The notes under the pieces: generated by a model
Told to the model about the DNA's origin: nothing
The model's input: only the letters and a program-made list of their open reading frames with translations
Databases searched by the model: none
Made by a program: the position numbers and the translations under genes
In this document: piece by piece, positions 36,099 through 45,829 of the stretch
Position numbering within the stretch: position 1 is the stretch's first letter
Layout: each line of letters starts with the position of its first letter
NCBI RefSeq assembly: GCF_017068395.1
Contig: NZ_CP070614.1
Location: forward strand, 124,001-188,000
Length of the DNA: 64,000 nt
Source: Rhodococcus pseudokoreensis
Lineage (GTDB): Bacteria > Actinomycetota > Actinomycetes > Mycobacteriales > Mycobacteriaceae
Direction of reading: 5' to 3'

Positions 36099-37325
36099 GT
36101 GAGCTCCGGGGCGCACGTGCGGGGATCTTCGGCAAGGTCGGTCAATCTGGCCCTGGCGACCTGGGTGTCCGCGATCAATTTCTGGGCGTGGAACTTGATC
36201 GGTCCTCTGTCGACCACGTACGCCGAGGCGTTGTCGCTCAGCAGTGCGGAGGCGTCGATGCTGGTGGCGACGCCGATCCTGGTCGGCTCACTCGGCCGTA
36301 TCGTTGTCGGGGCACTGACCGACCGATTCGGTGGGCGGGTGATGTTCATTGCCCTCTCGTCGTCCTCGATCGTGCCGGTCCTCGCGGTGGGATTTGCCGG
36401 CTCGATCGACTCGTACACCCTGCTGCTCGTCTTCGGTTTCTTCCTCGGTATCGCCGGTACCGTGTTTGCGATCGGCATCCCGTTCGCGAACAACTGGTAT
36501 GAGCCGGCACGCCGGGGGTTCGCCACCGGCGTCTTCGGTGCCGGCATGGTCGGTACGGCGTTGTCGGCGTTCTTCACCCCGCGCATGGTCGGCTGGTTCG
36601 GCCTCTTTCCGACGCATGCGATCGTGGCCGCCGCGTTGGGGGTCACCGCGCTCGTGTGTGTCGTGGTGATGCGGGACTCGCCGGAGTTCGTGCCCAACAC
36701 CAATCCCGTTATCCCGAAGCTGCGTGTCGCGGCCCGGCTCCGGGTCACGTGGGAGATGGCATTCCTGTACGCGGTGGTGTTCGGTGGGTTCGTCGCGTTC
36801 GCCAACTACCTCCCGACGTACATCAAGACCATTTACGATTTCTCCGCCGTCGACGCGGGCACCCGGACCGCGGGCTTCGCCGTCGCGGCGGTGATCGCCC
36901 GACCGATCGGCGGCGCGTTGTCGGACCGGATTCCTCCGAAGTTCGTGGTGCTCACGTCCCTCGCGGGTACCGGGGTGATGGCGGTGGTGGCCGCGTTCCA
37001 ACCGCCACCGGACTTCTGGTCGGCCGTCACGTTCATCGGCCTTGCGGTGTTCCTCGGGATCGGGACGGGTGGGGTGTTCGCGTGGGTGGCGCGCCGATCG
37101 CCGGCGGCGAGCGTCGGCAGCATCACCGGGATCGTCGCCGCGGCGGGCGGGGTCGGTGGCTATTTCCCGCCGCTGGTGATGGGTGCGACGTATGACGCGG
37201 CGGATAACGACTACACCGTCGGGCTCGCGCTGCTGGCGATCACCGCCGCGGTGGCCCTGTTGTACACGGCGTTTCGCCTGCACGCTCGTGAACCCGATAC
37301 CTCGGTCCAGGCGCACTCGACGTGA
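36099..37325 (+). CDS. narK: Nitrate/nitrite transporter (NarK family)
   Basis: 408 residues with twelve membrane segments of the major facilitator type and both nitrate signature regions: GIAGTVFAIGIPFANNWYEP near residue 125 and the Gly-rich GITGIVAAAGGVGGYFPPLV near residue 350. It imports nitrate and/or exports nitrite. The GTG at 36099 has a weak ribosome binding site. It ends 12 bp before the narG fragment, so narK and the nar genes form one operon. A GGGACGAGTCCC palindrome near 36021-36032 lies in its upstream region. Confidence 0.9.
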   Translation: MSSGAHVRGSSARSVNLALATWVSAINFWAWNLIGPLSTTYAEALSLSSAEASMLVATPILVGSLGRIVVGALTDRFGGRVMFIALSSSSIVPVLAVGFAGSIDSYTLLLVFGFFLGIAGTVFAIGIPFANNWYEPARRGFATGVFGAGMVGTALSAFFTPRMVGWFGLFPTHAIVAAALGVTALVCVVVMRDSPEFVPNTNPVIPKLRVAARLRVTWEMAFLYAVVFGGFVAFANYLPTYIKTIYDFSAVDAGTRTAGFAVAAVIARPIGGALSDRIPPKFVVLTSLAGTGVMAVVAAFQPPPDFWSAVTFIGLAVFLGIGTGGVFAWVARRSPAASVGSITGIVAAAGGVGGYFPPLVMGATYDAADNDYTVGLALLAITAAVALLYTAFRLHAREPDTSVQAHST

Positions 37326-37337
37326 AGGAGAGCTGAC

Positions 37338-38411
37338 GTGGTCGTCCCGCACACCGGTGGTCCGTTGGAGGACGCCCTGCTCAGGGGAGGGCGGTTCTTC
37401 ACCCCGGGCGTGTTCTCGGACGACAGGCGCACGGTCACCCGGGAAGGGGGGCGCGAGGGCGATGTCTTCTACCGGGACCGCTGGAGCCACGACAAGGTCG
37501 TGCGGTCCACCCACGGGGTGAATTGCACCGGATCGTGTTCGTGGAAGACCTACGTCAAGGACGGGATCATCACCTGGGAGACCCAGGAGACCGACTATCC
37601 GTCGGTGGGGCCCGACCGCCCCGAATACGAGCCCCGCGGCTGTCCCCGCGGCGCGGCGTTCTCCTGGTACACGTATTCGCCGACACGGGTGCGATATCCG
37701 TACGCGCGCGGGATTCTCGTCGAGATGTATCGGGAAGCGAAGAACCGGGTCGGCGATCCGGTGGACGCGTGGGCCGATGTCCAGGCCGACCCGGCGCGCC
37801 GGCGCAAGTATCAGCAGGCGCGCGGCAAGGGCGGGCTGGTGCGGGTGTCGTGGGCCGAGGCCACCGAGATGATCGCCGCCGCTCACGTGCACACGATCAA
37901 GGAATACGGGCCCGACCGCGTCGCCGGATTCTCGCCGATCCCCGCGATGTCGATGGTGTCGTTCGCCGCGGGGTCACGGTTCATCGAACTTTTCGGCGGC
38001 GTCATGACCTCGTTCTACGACTGGTACGCCGATCTGCCGGTCGCCTCGCCCCAGGTGTTCGGTGATCAGACCGACGTTCCGGAGTCCGGGGACTGGTGGG
38101 ACGCGTCGTACCTGATGATGTGGGGGTCCAACGTCCCGGTCACCCGGACGCCCGACGCGCACTGGATGGCCGAGGTGCGGTACCGCGGCACCAAGGTCGT
38201 GTCGGTGAGCCCCGACTACGCCGACAACACGAAGTTCGCCGACGAATGGATGCCCTGCGCCGCGGGCACGGACGGCGCAATGGCGATGGCGATGGGCCAC
38301 GTCATCCTGTCGGAGTTCTTCGTGAAGAGGCGAGAACCGTTCTTCGTCGACTACGTGCGGCAGTTCACCGATCTCTCGAGGGAGGACCGTCATGAGCGCC
38401 ACCATGAATAG
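37338..38411 (+). pseudogene. 5' fragment of a first narG
   Basis: Encodes the first ~350 residues of a nitrate reductase alpha subunit, including the FS0 cluster region (STHGVNCTGSCSWKTYV, RGCPRGAAFSWY) and the molybdenum-ligand region (SFYDWYADLP). It stops after VRQFTDLS where the second narG begins. By eye it is about 80% identical to the second copy, so it is a different allele rather than a recent duplicate. It keeps a good start (AAGGAG then GTG) but lacks about 880 residues of catalytic domain. Confidence 0.85.
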
Positions 38412-41400
38412 CGGATTGACTGATGCGTTGATCAAGACTCGTAGATTTTTTACGAGGAACCAACCCGTCTCGCTCGATGGCCGAACCCTCCTCAAGATCG
38501 GTGGCCGTTCAGGAGATTCGTTCTACCGGGATCGCTGGAGTCACGACAAGGTTGTCCGATCGACCCACGGGGTCAATTGCACCGGCTCGTGCTCCTGGAA
38601 CGTGTACGTCAAGGACGGCATCATCACGTGGGAGACCCAGGCCGTCGACTATCCCACCACCGGGCCCGACAAGCCCGAATATGAACCACGCGGGTGTCCC
38701 CGCGGCGCCTCCTTCTCCTGGTACACCTACTCGCCGACCCGAACCCGGTATCCCTACATTCGCGGCGTTCTGCTCGAGATGTACCGGGAAGCCAAGTCGC
38801 GACTGAAGGATCCGGTGCTTGCCTGGGCCGACGTGACCGAAGACCCTGAGCGGGCCGCGCGGTACAAGCGTGCGCGCGGCAAGGGCGGTCTGGTGCGCGC
38901 CAACTGGGATGAGGCGATCGAGATCATCGCGGCCGCCCATGTGCACACCATCCGGAAGTGGGGTTCCGACCGGGTGGCGGGGTTTTCTCCCATCCCGGCG
39001 ATGTCGATGGTTTCCCACGCCTCCGGAGCCCGTTTCGTCAACCTCATCGGCGGGTCGATGCTGAGTTTCTACGACTGGTATGCCGACATGCCGGTCGCTT
39101 CCCCGCAGATGTTCGGCGACCAAACAGACGTGCCCGAATCCGGGGACTGGTGGGATGCCAGCTACCTGATGATCTGGGGCACCAATGTCCCAGTGACCCG
39201 GACGCCCGATGCACACTGGATGATCGAAGCGCGCTACCGCGGCCAGAAAGTCATCGTCGTCTCGCCGGACTTCGCCGACAGCACGAAGTTTGCCGATGAG
39301 TGGCTGCCGGCCGAGCCGGGCACCGATGGTGCACTGGCAATGGCGATGGGGCACGTGATCCTGAAGGAGTTCTACGTCGATCGAGAGACTGCTTACTTCA
39401 CTGATTACGTCAAGAAGTTCACGGACCTGCCGTTCCTGGTCGTGCTCGACGAAGCGCGAGACGCCGACGGTGAGATTACATATACCGCAGGGAAGTTCCT
39501 GACCGCCTCAGACCTCGCCGACGAGATTGCGCCGGAGCAGGAGAACGCCGAATTCAAGACGGTGCTGGTGGACTCGGTCACAGATCGACTCGTTATCCCT
39601 CCCGGAACGTTGGGTCACCGGTATGGCGAAACCGGTGAGGGCAACTGGAATCTCGACCTCGGGGACATCGATCCGAAGCTGTCCCTGATGGACGGCGCAG
39701 ACGAGAACGTCCCAGTCGACATGCCACGCTTCGACACCGGTCAGGGCAACGTGGGCGTCATCCGACGCGGCGTGCCAGCCCGCCGGGTCGCCGGCCGGCT
39801 CGTCACCACGGTCTTCGACTTGATGCTGGCGCAGTACGGCGTCGGACGACCCGGCCTGCCCGGCCGGTGGCCGAGCGGCTACGACGACGCGGAATCCCCC
39901 TACACGCCCGCGTGGCAGGCAGCGATCACCGGCGTTTCCGCGGAGGCTGCCGAGCGGATCGGCCGCGAGTTCGCGCAAAACGCGGAGGACTCCAAGGGGC
40001 GGTCGATGATCCTGATGGGGGCGGGCACCAACCACTGGTTCCACTCCGACACCATCTATCGGACGTTCCTGACCATGACGACGATCACCGGCTGTCAGGG
40101 TGTCAACGGCGGCGGCTGGGCCCATTACGTCGGTCAGGAGAAGGTCCGCCCGCTGACCGGGTACACCCAGTTGGCCAATGCCCTGGACTGGGTGCGACCG
40201 CCTCGGAACATGGTGCAGACAGCCTACTGGTACCTGCACACCGACCAGTTTCGCTACGATCAGTTCGGCGCGGATACCTTGACGGCACAGACCGGCAAGG
40301 GCCAACTAGCCGGCAAGACAACCGCTGATGTGATCGCCCAGTCCGCACGGCTGGGCTGGATGCCGTCCTACCCCACCTTCGACCGCAATCCGCTGGTGAT
40401 CGGTGCGCAGGCCCGCCAGAATGGGAAGTCAGCCAAAGAGTATGTGGTGGAGGAGTTGAAGGCGGGTCGGCTGAAGTTCGCGGCCGAGGACCCCGATGCG
40501 CCGGCGAACTTTCCCCGGGTGTTGTCGTTGTGGCGATCCAATTTGTTCGGATCGTCGGCGAAAGGCAACGAGTACTTCCTCAATCACCTCCTCGGGACGT
40601 CACACACCGTCAGCGCCAACGAGACCGCCGAACGATTCCGCCCACACGAGGTCAAATGGCATGACGAGGCGCCCATCGGCAAGCTTGACCTGCTGACGAC
40701 CCTCGATTTCCGGATGACCAGCTCTACCCTGCTATCGGACATCGTGTTGCCAGCGGCAACATGGTACGAAAAGCATGACCTGTCGACGACGGATATGCAT
40801 CCCTTCGTCAACTCGTTCAACCCCGGGATTTCCCCGCCATGGCAGTCGCGCACCGATTGGGATGCGTGGCAGCAGATCTCCCAGGTCTTCAGCCAGCTGG
40901 CTGCGCGCCACCTCGGCAAGCAGACCGACGTGGTCGCCGCACCCCTGACCCATGACACACCAGATGCGATGGCAGCGCCGCACGGCAGGGTCCGGGACTG
41001 GAAATACGGAGAATGCGAACCGGAGCCCGGCGTCACGATGCCGAAAATCATCGAAGTCGAACGGGACTACACGGCGATCGGCGACATGATGCGCTCCGTT
41101 GGCCCGCTGATGGACACCTTGGGGGCAACCACCAAGGGAGTCACATTCGAACTCGGCCAGGAAATTGCGGCTCTCAAGGAGAAAAACGGCGTCGTCCGAG
41201 GTGGTCTTGCCGACGGCCGACCCGACATTCTCCATGATATTCAGGCCTGCGAGATGATCCTGGCACTGTCGGGCACCACCAACGGCCATCTCGCCACAGA
41301 GGGCTTCAAGACACTGGAAAAGCGTACCGGCACGCTGCTGCACGACCTGGCCTCCGAGAATGAGGGCAAACGCATCACCTTCGCCGATACCCAACACGGC

Positions 41401-42096
41401 CCGGTACCGGTGATCACGTCACCCGAATGGTCCGGATCCGAGACCGGCGGACGGCGATACTCGCCGTTCACGATCAACGTGGAACGACTCAAGCCCTGGC
41501 ACACGCTGACCGGCCGCCAACACTTCTACCTCGACCACGACTGGATGACCGAGCTGGGTGAAGGGCTGCCCACCTTCCGGCCACCGCTGAACATGACCGC
41601 GCTCTTCGATGAGTCCGAGATCGGGGCGACGCCCGCCCACGGTGTCTCGGTCCGCTACCTCACTCCACACAACAAATGGTCGATCCACTCCGAATATCAG
41701 GACAACCTGTTCATGCTCTCACTGTTCCGCGGCGGGCCCGGTATCTGGATGAGCCCTCAGGATGCAGAGAAGATCGGGGTACACGACAACGAGTGGATCG
41801 AAGCCGTCAACCGCAATGGAGTGGTCAACGCACGCGCCATCATCTCGCACCGGATGCCTGAGGGAACGGTCTACATGTACCACTCGCAAGACCGCCTCAT
41901 CGATATGCCGCTCTCTGAGACGAGCGGCCAGCGCGGCGGCAACCACAACTCGCTGACCCGGCTGATGATCAAGCCCACCCACATGATCGGTGGATACGCC
42001 CAACAGACCTACGCCTTCAACTACATGGGTCCCACCGGCAATCAACGCGACGAGGTCACCGTGATCCGGCGCCGTAGCCAAGAGGTGAGGTACTGA
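38392..42096 (+). CDS. narG: Respiratory nitrate reductase alpha subunit
   Basis: 1234 residues, full length. Reduces nitrate to nitrite at a bis-MGD molybdenum centre on the cytoplasmic side of the membrane. The N-terminus has the FS0 ligands (STHGVNCTGSCSWNVYV), the Asp molybdenum ligand in SFYDWYADMP, and the conserved MFGDQTDVPESGDWWDASYL and MGAGTNHWFHSDTIYRT segments. GGGAGG precedes the ATG. Its start overlaps the end of the truncated upstream narG by 20 bp. narH follows with a 1-bp overlap. Confidence 0.97.
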   Translation: MSATMNSGLTDALIKTRRFFTRNQPVSLDGRTLLKIGGRSGDSFYRDRWSHDKVVRSTHGVNCTGSCSWNVYVKDGIITWETQAVDYPTTGPDKPEYEPRGCPRGASFSWYTYSPTRTRYPYIRGVLLEMYREAKSRLKDPVLAWADVTEDPERAARYKRARGKGGLVRANWDEAIEIIAAAHVHTIRKWGSDRVAGFSPIPAMSMVSHASGARFVNLIGGSMLSFYDWYADMPVASPQMFGDQTDVPESGDWWDASYLMIWGTNVPVTRTPDAHWMIEARYRGQKVIVVSPDFADSTKFADEWLPAEPGTDGALAMAMGHVILKEFYVDRETAYFTDYVKKFTDLPFLVVLDEARDADGEITYTAGKFLTASDLADEIAPEQENAEFKTVLVDSVTDRLVIPPGTLGHRYGETGEGNWNLDLGDIDPKLSLMDGADENVPVDMPRFDTGQGNVGVIRRGVPARRVAGRLVTTVFDLMLAQYGVGRPGLPGRWPSGYDDAESPYTPAWQAAITGVSAEAAERIGREFAQNAEDSKGRSMILMGAGTNHWFHSDTIYRTFLTMTTITGCQGVNGGGWAHYVGQEKVRPLTGYTQLANALDWVRPPRNMVQTAYWYLHTDQFRYDQFGADTLTAQTGKGQLAGKTTADVIAQSARLGWMPSYPTFDRNPLVIGAQARQNGKSAKEYVVEELKAGRLKFAAEDPDAPANFPRVLSLWRSNLFGSSAKGNEYFLNHLLGTSHTVSANETAERFRPHEVKWHDEAPIGKLDLLTTLDFRMTSSTLLSDIVLPAATWYEKHDLSTTDMHPFVNSFNPGISPPWQSRTDWDAWQQISQVFSQLAARHLGKQTDVVAAPLTHDTPDAMAAPHGRVRDWKYGECEPEPGVTMPKIIEVERDYTAIGDMMRSVGPLMDTLGATTKGVTFELGQEIAALKEKNGVVRGGLADGRPDILHDIQACEMILALSGTTNGHLATEGFKTLEKRTGTLLHDLASENEGKRITFADTQHGPVPVITSPEWSGSETGGRRYSPFTINVERLKPWHTLTGRQHFYLDHDWMTELGEGLPTFRPPLNMTALFDESEIGATPAHGVSVRYLTPHNKWSIHSEYQDNLFMLSLFRGGPGIWMSPQDAEKIGVHDNEWIEAVNRNGVVNARAIISHRMPEGTVYMYHSQDRLIDMPLSETSGQRGGNHNSLTRLMIKPTHMIGGYAQQTYAFNYMGPTGNQRDEVTVIRRRSQEVRY

Positions 42097-43754
42097 TGCG
42101 AGTCATGGCTCAGATGGCGATGGTCATGAACCTGGACAAGTGCATCGGCTGCCATACGTGCTCGGTCACGTGCAAGCAGGTGTGGACCAACCGGTCCGGC
42201 GCCGAACACGTCTGGTTCAACAATGTGGAAACCCGGCCCGGTCAGGGATATCCGCGCACCTATGAAGATCAGGAGAAGTGGAAAGGTGGCTGGACACTCA
42301 ACAAGCGTGGCCGGCTGAAGCTCAAGGCAGGAGGTCGCCTGAAGAACCTCGCCACCATCTTCGCCAACCCACACCTTCCCGGCATCAACGATTACTACGA
42401 GCCGTGGACCTACGACTACGAGAACCTCACCACGGCCCCGGCGCAGGATCATATGCCGGTAGCTCGCCCCAAATCGTTGCTCACGGGTGAGAATACGAAA
42501 ATCACCTGGTCATCGAACTGGGACGACGATCTTGCCGGGTCCGTCGAGCACGGGCACAACGACCCGATCCTCAAACAAGTCGGCGACAAGGTCAAATTCG
42601 AATACGAGCAGGCGTTCATGTTCTACTTGCCACGGATTTGCGAACACTGCCTGAATCCTTCATGCGTGGCGTCGTGTCCCACCGGAGCGATATACAAGCG
42701 CGAAGAGGACGGCATCGTCCTCGTCGACCAGGATCGCTGCCGGGGCTGGCGACAATGTGTGGGCGGATGCCCCTACAAGAAGATGTATTTCAACCACAAG
42801 ACCGGCAAAGTCGAAAAATGCACGTTCTGCTATCCGCGCATCGAGATCGGCCAACCCACCATCTGCTCCGAAACCTGCGTGGGGCGACTGCGCTACCTCG
42901 GCCTGATGCTTTACGACGCCGACCGGGTGCTCGACGCTGCATCCACGACCGATGAACACGGTCTCTATGACGCCCAGCGCGCCGTATTTCTGGATCCCAA
43001 AGATCCGGAAGTCATTCGACAGGCGCAGCTTGCGGGCATCCCGGATGACTGGATCGACGGTGCACAACGTTCACCGATCTGGGCGTTGATCAATGAATAC
43101 AAGGTCGCCCTGCCGCTGCATCCGGAGTACCGCACGATGCCGATGGTGTGGTACATACCGCCGCTGTCTCCGGTCGTGGACGCAGTCAGTGAAACCGGCG
43201 AGGACGCCGAACGCAAGGACAACCTGTTCGCCGCTATCAACACGCTGCGGATCCCGGTCGAGTACCTCGCCGGGTTGTTCACCGCCGGGGATACTGCTCC
43301 TGTCGACAAGGTGCTGCACAAGCTCGCAGCAATGCGCTCGTATATGCGCGACATCAACATGGGCTGGGAGACGGACGAGTCCATCGCGGAGTCGGTTGGG
43401 ATGACCGGCCAACAGATCAAAGATATGTACCGACTGCTGGCCATCGCCAAGTACGAAGAACGCTACGTCATCCCTCCGGCCCACTACGAAGACGCCCACA
43501 AACTGGAAAACATCGCCACCGAGTGCTCGCTCAACGTCGACGGCGGGCCCGGGATGGGCGGGATGGACGGTTCCTTTGGTGGCGACCCCGGCATGGGTGC
43601 GGACCCCGGCGTCGGCTCGCCGGTCGGCCCGGGACGCCCTGAGGGGGTGCGGATCAACTTGGTGACCTGGAACGGCCAGGGGACCCCGGATGGGCTCTTC
43701 CCCGAGTTGCACGAGCGGTCCGAAGGACCGACGGACACCGAGCGCCGGTCATGA
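42096..43754 (+). CDS. narH: Respiratory nitrate reductase beta subunit
   Basis: 552 residues; carries electrons from NarI to NarG through four Fe-S clusters. Ligand motifs: CIGCHTCSVTCKQVW near residue 20, CEHCLNPSCVASCP near 185, CRGWRQCVGGCPYKKMYF near 220 (with the Trp that marks the 3Fe-4S site) and CTFCYPR / CSETCVGR after it. The C-terminus has a Gly/Met/Pro-rich extension (GMGGMDGSFGG) often seen in actinobacterial NarH. ATG overlaps the narG stop. Confidence 0.97.
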   Translation: MRVMAQMAMVMNLDKCIGCHTCSVTCKQVWTNRSGAEHVWFNNVETRPGQGYPRTYEDQEKWKGGWTLNKRGRLKLKAGGRLKNLATIFANPHLPGINDYYEPWTYDYENLTTAPAQDHMPVARPKSLLTGENTKITWSSNWDDDLAGSVEHGHNDPILKQVGDKVKFEYEQAFMFYLPRICEHCLNPSCVASCPTGAIYKREEDGIVLVDQDRCRGWRQCVGGCPYKKMYFNHKTGKVEKCTFCYPRIEIGQPTICSETCVGRLRYLGLMLYDADRVLDAASTTDEHGLYDAQRAVFLDPKDPEVIRQAQLAGIPDDWIDGAQRSPIWALINEYKVALPLHPEYRTMPMVWYIPPLSPVVDAVSETGEDAERKDNLFAAINTLRIPVEYLAGLFTAGDTAPVDKVLHKLAAMRSYMRDINMGWETDESIAESVGMTGQQIKDMYRLLAIAKYEERYVIPPAHYEDAHKLENIATECSLNVDGGPGMGGMDGSFGGDPGMGADPGVGSPVGPGRPEGVRINLVTWNGQGTPDGLFPELHERSEGPTDTERRS

Positions 43755-44407
43755 CCCCACGGGTACCGAAACTCAAATACTCCAAGGACGAACTCACCCG
43801 CACCTGGCAGTCCGCTTCGATGCTGATGGACTATCCCGACCAGAACCTGCTCGCACATCTCGATCTTCTCAGCCAGGTTGCCGCCACCCTGCCTGCGAAA
43901 CTCGGTGCGCGCCTGCAGGCGACGATCGACCACCTTCGCGCCCGGCCGTTACGCGAGTCCGAAAGTGACTACGTCGACACCTTCGACAACCGCAGGCGCG
44001 GCTGCCTGTTCTTGACTTACTTCTCCAACGGTGAGACCCGAAAGCGGGGTCTGGCGCTCCTTCGCATCAAGCAGGTATACACAAGGGCTGGCCTGACACT
44101 CACCGATGACCAACTACCCGATCATCTGTGTGTCGTACTGGAGTTTGCCGCCACAATCGATCAGCAGGCCGGCCTGAAGATGATTCTCGACAACCGCGCG
44201 GGCCTCGAACTCCTCCGCCTGCATCTGCGCGAGATCGAGTCGCCGTGGACGGGGGCACTAGAAGCCGTCTGCGCCACGCTGCCCCCGCTAAAGGGCACGG
44301 ATCACGAAGCCGTCGAACGGCTTATCGCCGAAGGCCCCGAAGAGGAGCAGGTGGGCCTCAACCCCTATGGAATGCCCGATCTGTTGCCGATGCCCGGAGG
44401 TGCATGA
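43751..44407 (+). CDS. narJ: Nitrate reductase assembly chaperone
   Basis: 218 residues; TorD/NarJ-type chaperone that holds NarG during molybdenum cofactor insertion. Typical segments: WQSASMLMDYPDQNLLAHLD, DYVDTFDNRRRGCLFLTYFS, LPDHLCVVLEFAA and a C-terminal GMPDLLPMPGG. It overlaps narH and narI by 4 bp each, as in most narGHJI operons. Confidence 0.95.
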   Translation: MTPRVPKLKYSKDELTRTWQSASMLMDYPDQNLLAHLDLLSQVAATLPAKLGARLQATIDHLRARPLRESESDYVDTFDNRRRGCLFLTYFSNGETRKRGLALLRIKQVYTRAGLTLTDDQLPDHLCVVLEFAATIDQQAGLKMILDNRAGLELLRLHLREIESPWTGALEAVCATLPPLKGTDHEAVERLIAEGPEEEQVGLNPYGMPDLLPMPGGA

Positions 44408-45150
44408 TGGACAACGTCTGGAACATTTTCCTGTGGTTGATCTTCCCGTACATCTGCCTGACCATCTTTGTCCTCGGCCATATTTGGCGCTATCGCTACG
44501 ACAAATTCGGCTGGACTTCCAGATCGAGTCAGATGTATGAAAGCCGTATTTTGCGTTGGGCGAATCCGATGTTCCACTTCGGCATCCTGGCCGTCTTCTT
44601 CGGCCACGTGATGGGCCTGGGCATTCCCGAAAGCTGGACCGAGGCCGCCGGAATTTCGGAGAGCATGTACCACTTCATGGCGATCACGGTGGGCATCTTG
44701 GCCGGTGTCTTCACCATCGTCGGCCTGGTCGGCCTGCTCTATCGTCGACGCTTCACCAAGGCAGTGCTGGGGGCGACCACCAAGATGGACAAGCTGATGT
44801 ACCTCATGCTCACCGTCGTGATCCTGAGCGGTCTCGTCAACACCGGGTCCGGCGCTGTCGGGGATTACAACTACCGCGAAGGTGTATCCGTTTGGTTCCG
44901 TAGCATCTTCTTCCTCAACCCCCAGCCCGAGCTGATGGCCCACGCCCCATTTAGCTTCCAATTCCACGGCCTGGCTGCCATCAGCCTCTTCGCGCTATGG
45001 CCCTTTACCCGTCTGGTACACGTATTCACCGCCCCATTGGGATACATCTTCCGGCCATACATCCTCTACCGCAGTCGCGATGCACACGAAGGATCCCGCG
45101 AACGCCGCCGTGGCTGGGACAAGGTCGACACCATCCCGCGCCGCCGGTAG
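44404..45150 (+). CDS. narI: Respiratory nitrate reductase gamma subunit (cytochrome b)
   Basis: 248 residues with five membrane helices; oxidises menaquinol and passes electrons to NarH through two b haems. Haem-ligand His residues lie in MFHFGILAVFFGHVMG (helix 2) and in FSFQFHGLAAISLFALWPFTR with RLVHVF (helix 5). The ATG overlaps the narJ stop (ATGA). Last gene of the nar operon; convergent with the E2 remnant. Confidence 0.95.
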   Translation: MMDNVWNIFLWLIFPYICLTIFVLGHIWRYRYDKFGWTSRSSQMYESRILRWANPMFHFGILAVFFGHVMGLGIPESWTEAAGISESMYHFMAITVGILAGVFTIVGLVGLLYRRRFTKAVLGATTKMDKLMYLMLTVVILSGLVNTGSGAVGDYNYREGVSVWFRSIFFLNPQPELMAHAPFSFQFHGLAAISLFALWPFTRLVHVFTAPLGYIFRPYILYRSRDAHEGSRERRRGWDKVDTIPRRR

Positions 45151-45189
45151 GCAACAGAAACGCCGAACGAAGACCTGGGCCCCTCCCGC

Positions 45190-45475
45190 GTTAAGCTCAC
45201 GATCCGCAAGGGGCTTCTGCACGATGTCTTTGAGTTTGCGCAGAAATGCGGCTGCGGGTGCACCATCCACGACGCGGTGGTCGACGGACAAGGTCAGCTT
45301 GATGATCGAGCGCACCACCACCTCGCCGTCCCGGACGACGGGAGTGGGACTGGCTGCACCTACCGCGAGGATCGCCGCTTCGGGTGGGTTGATGATGGCG
45401 GTGAAATGGTCGATCGGGTACATGCCGAGGTTGCTGATGGTGAAGGTTCCGCCGGTGAATTCGGGCGCATGGATC
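45190..45475 (-). pseudogene. C-terminal fragment of a 2-oxoacid dehydrogenase E2
   Basis: Reads FTGGTFTISNLGMYPIDHF and IIKLTLSVDHRVVDGA, the catalytic end of dihydrolipoamide acyltransferases with the DHR..DG active-site motif, then frameshifts near KPL. Its first 84 bp are nearly identical to part of the larger E2 pseudogene at 45830-46898, which lacks this end. The two fragments flank an IS1380-type remnant. Confidence 0.75.
45381..45464. repeat. 84-bp direct repeat within E2 sequence (partner 45865-45948)
   Basis: The two segments match at 82 of 84 positions and encode the TFTISNLGMY...DHFTAIINPP part of E2 in both pseudogene fragments, about 484 bp apart in the same orientation. Confidence 0.9.
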
Positions 45476-45587
45476 CACCGATTCGGTAGAGGCCTGAAGT
45501 GGGTCGCAACGGCGAAACGCCCTGTCGTGGTGGGAGAATAGGATTCCTTGAAGGTCGCATTCGGCCACGACGAAGGGCATCTCGTAG

Positions 45588-45812
45588 ATGGACCTATCTC
45601 ATACCCGACCGGTAGCGTCGGCGATCTTCGACGATCCCAATCCGGTGTCCTGCGCCAGCCTGGTCCCGATCGAGGCGTTGGCCGAGCGGTGCGACCTGGC
45701 GGCATTGGCCGACGAGCACGCCCGTAACGTCGTCTACCGCAAGCTGGTGGCCGTCGTTCCGCACGAGCCCGGTACCTCGGGGCGTCGGTGGCGCAGCATC
45801 GGGAGCAGGTAA
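45588..45812 (+). pseudogene. IS1380-family transposase, N-terminal fragment
   Basis: SHTRPVASAIFDDPNPVSCA followed by SLVPIEALAERCDLAALADE resembles the start of IS1380-type transposases (FDDPNLVSxAGLVPV). It ends abruptly after about 50 recognisable residues. It lies between the two E2 fragments, consistent with insertion followed by deletion. Confidence 0.55.
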
Positions 45813-45829
45813 TGACGGTGGGCGGTCGC

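Noticed and set aside
36288..37892. 534-codon minus-strand frame under narK
   Set aside because: Antisense shadow; very Arg/His/Asp-rich with no domain.
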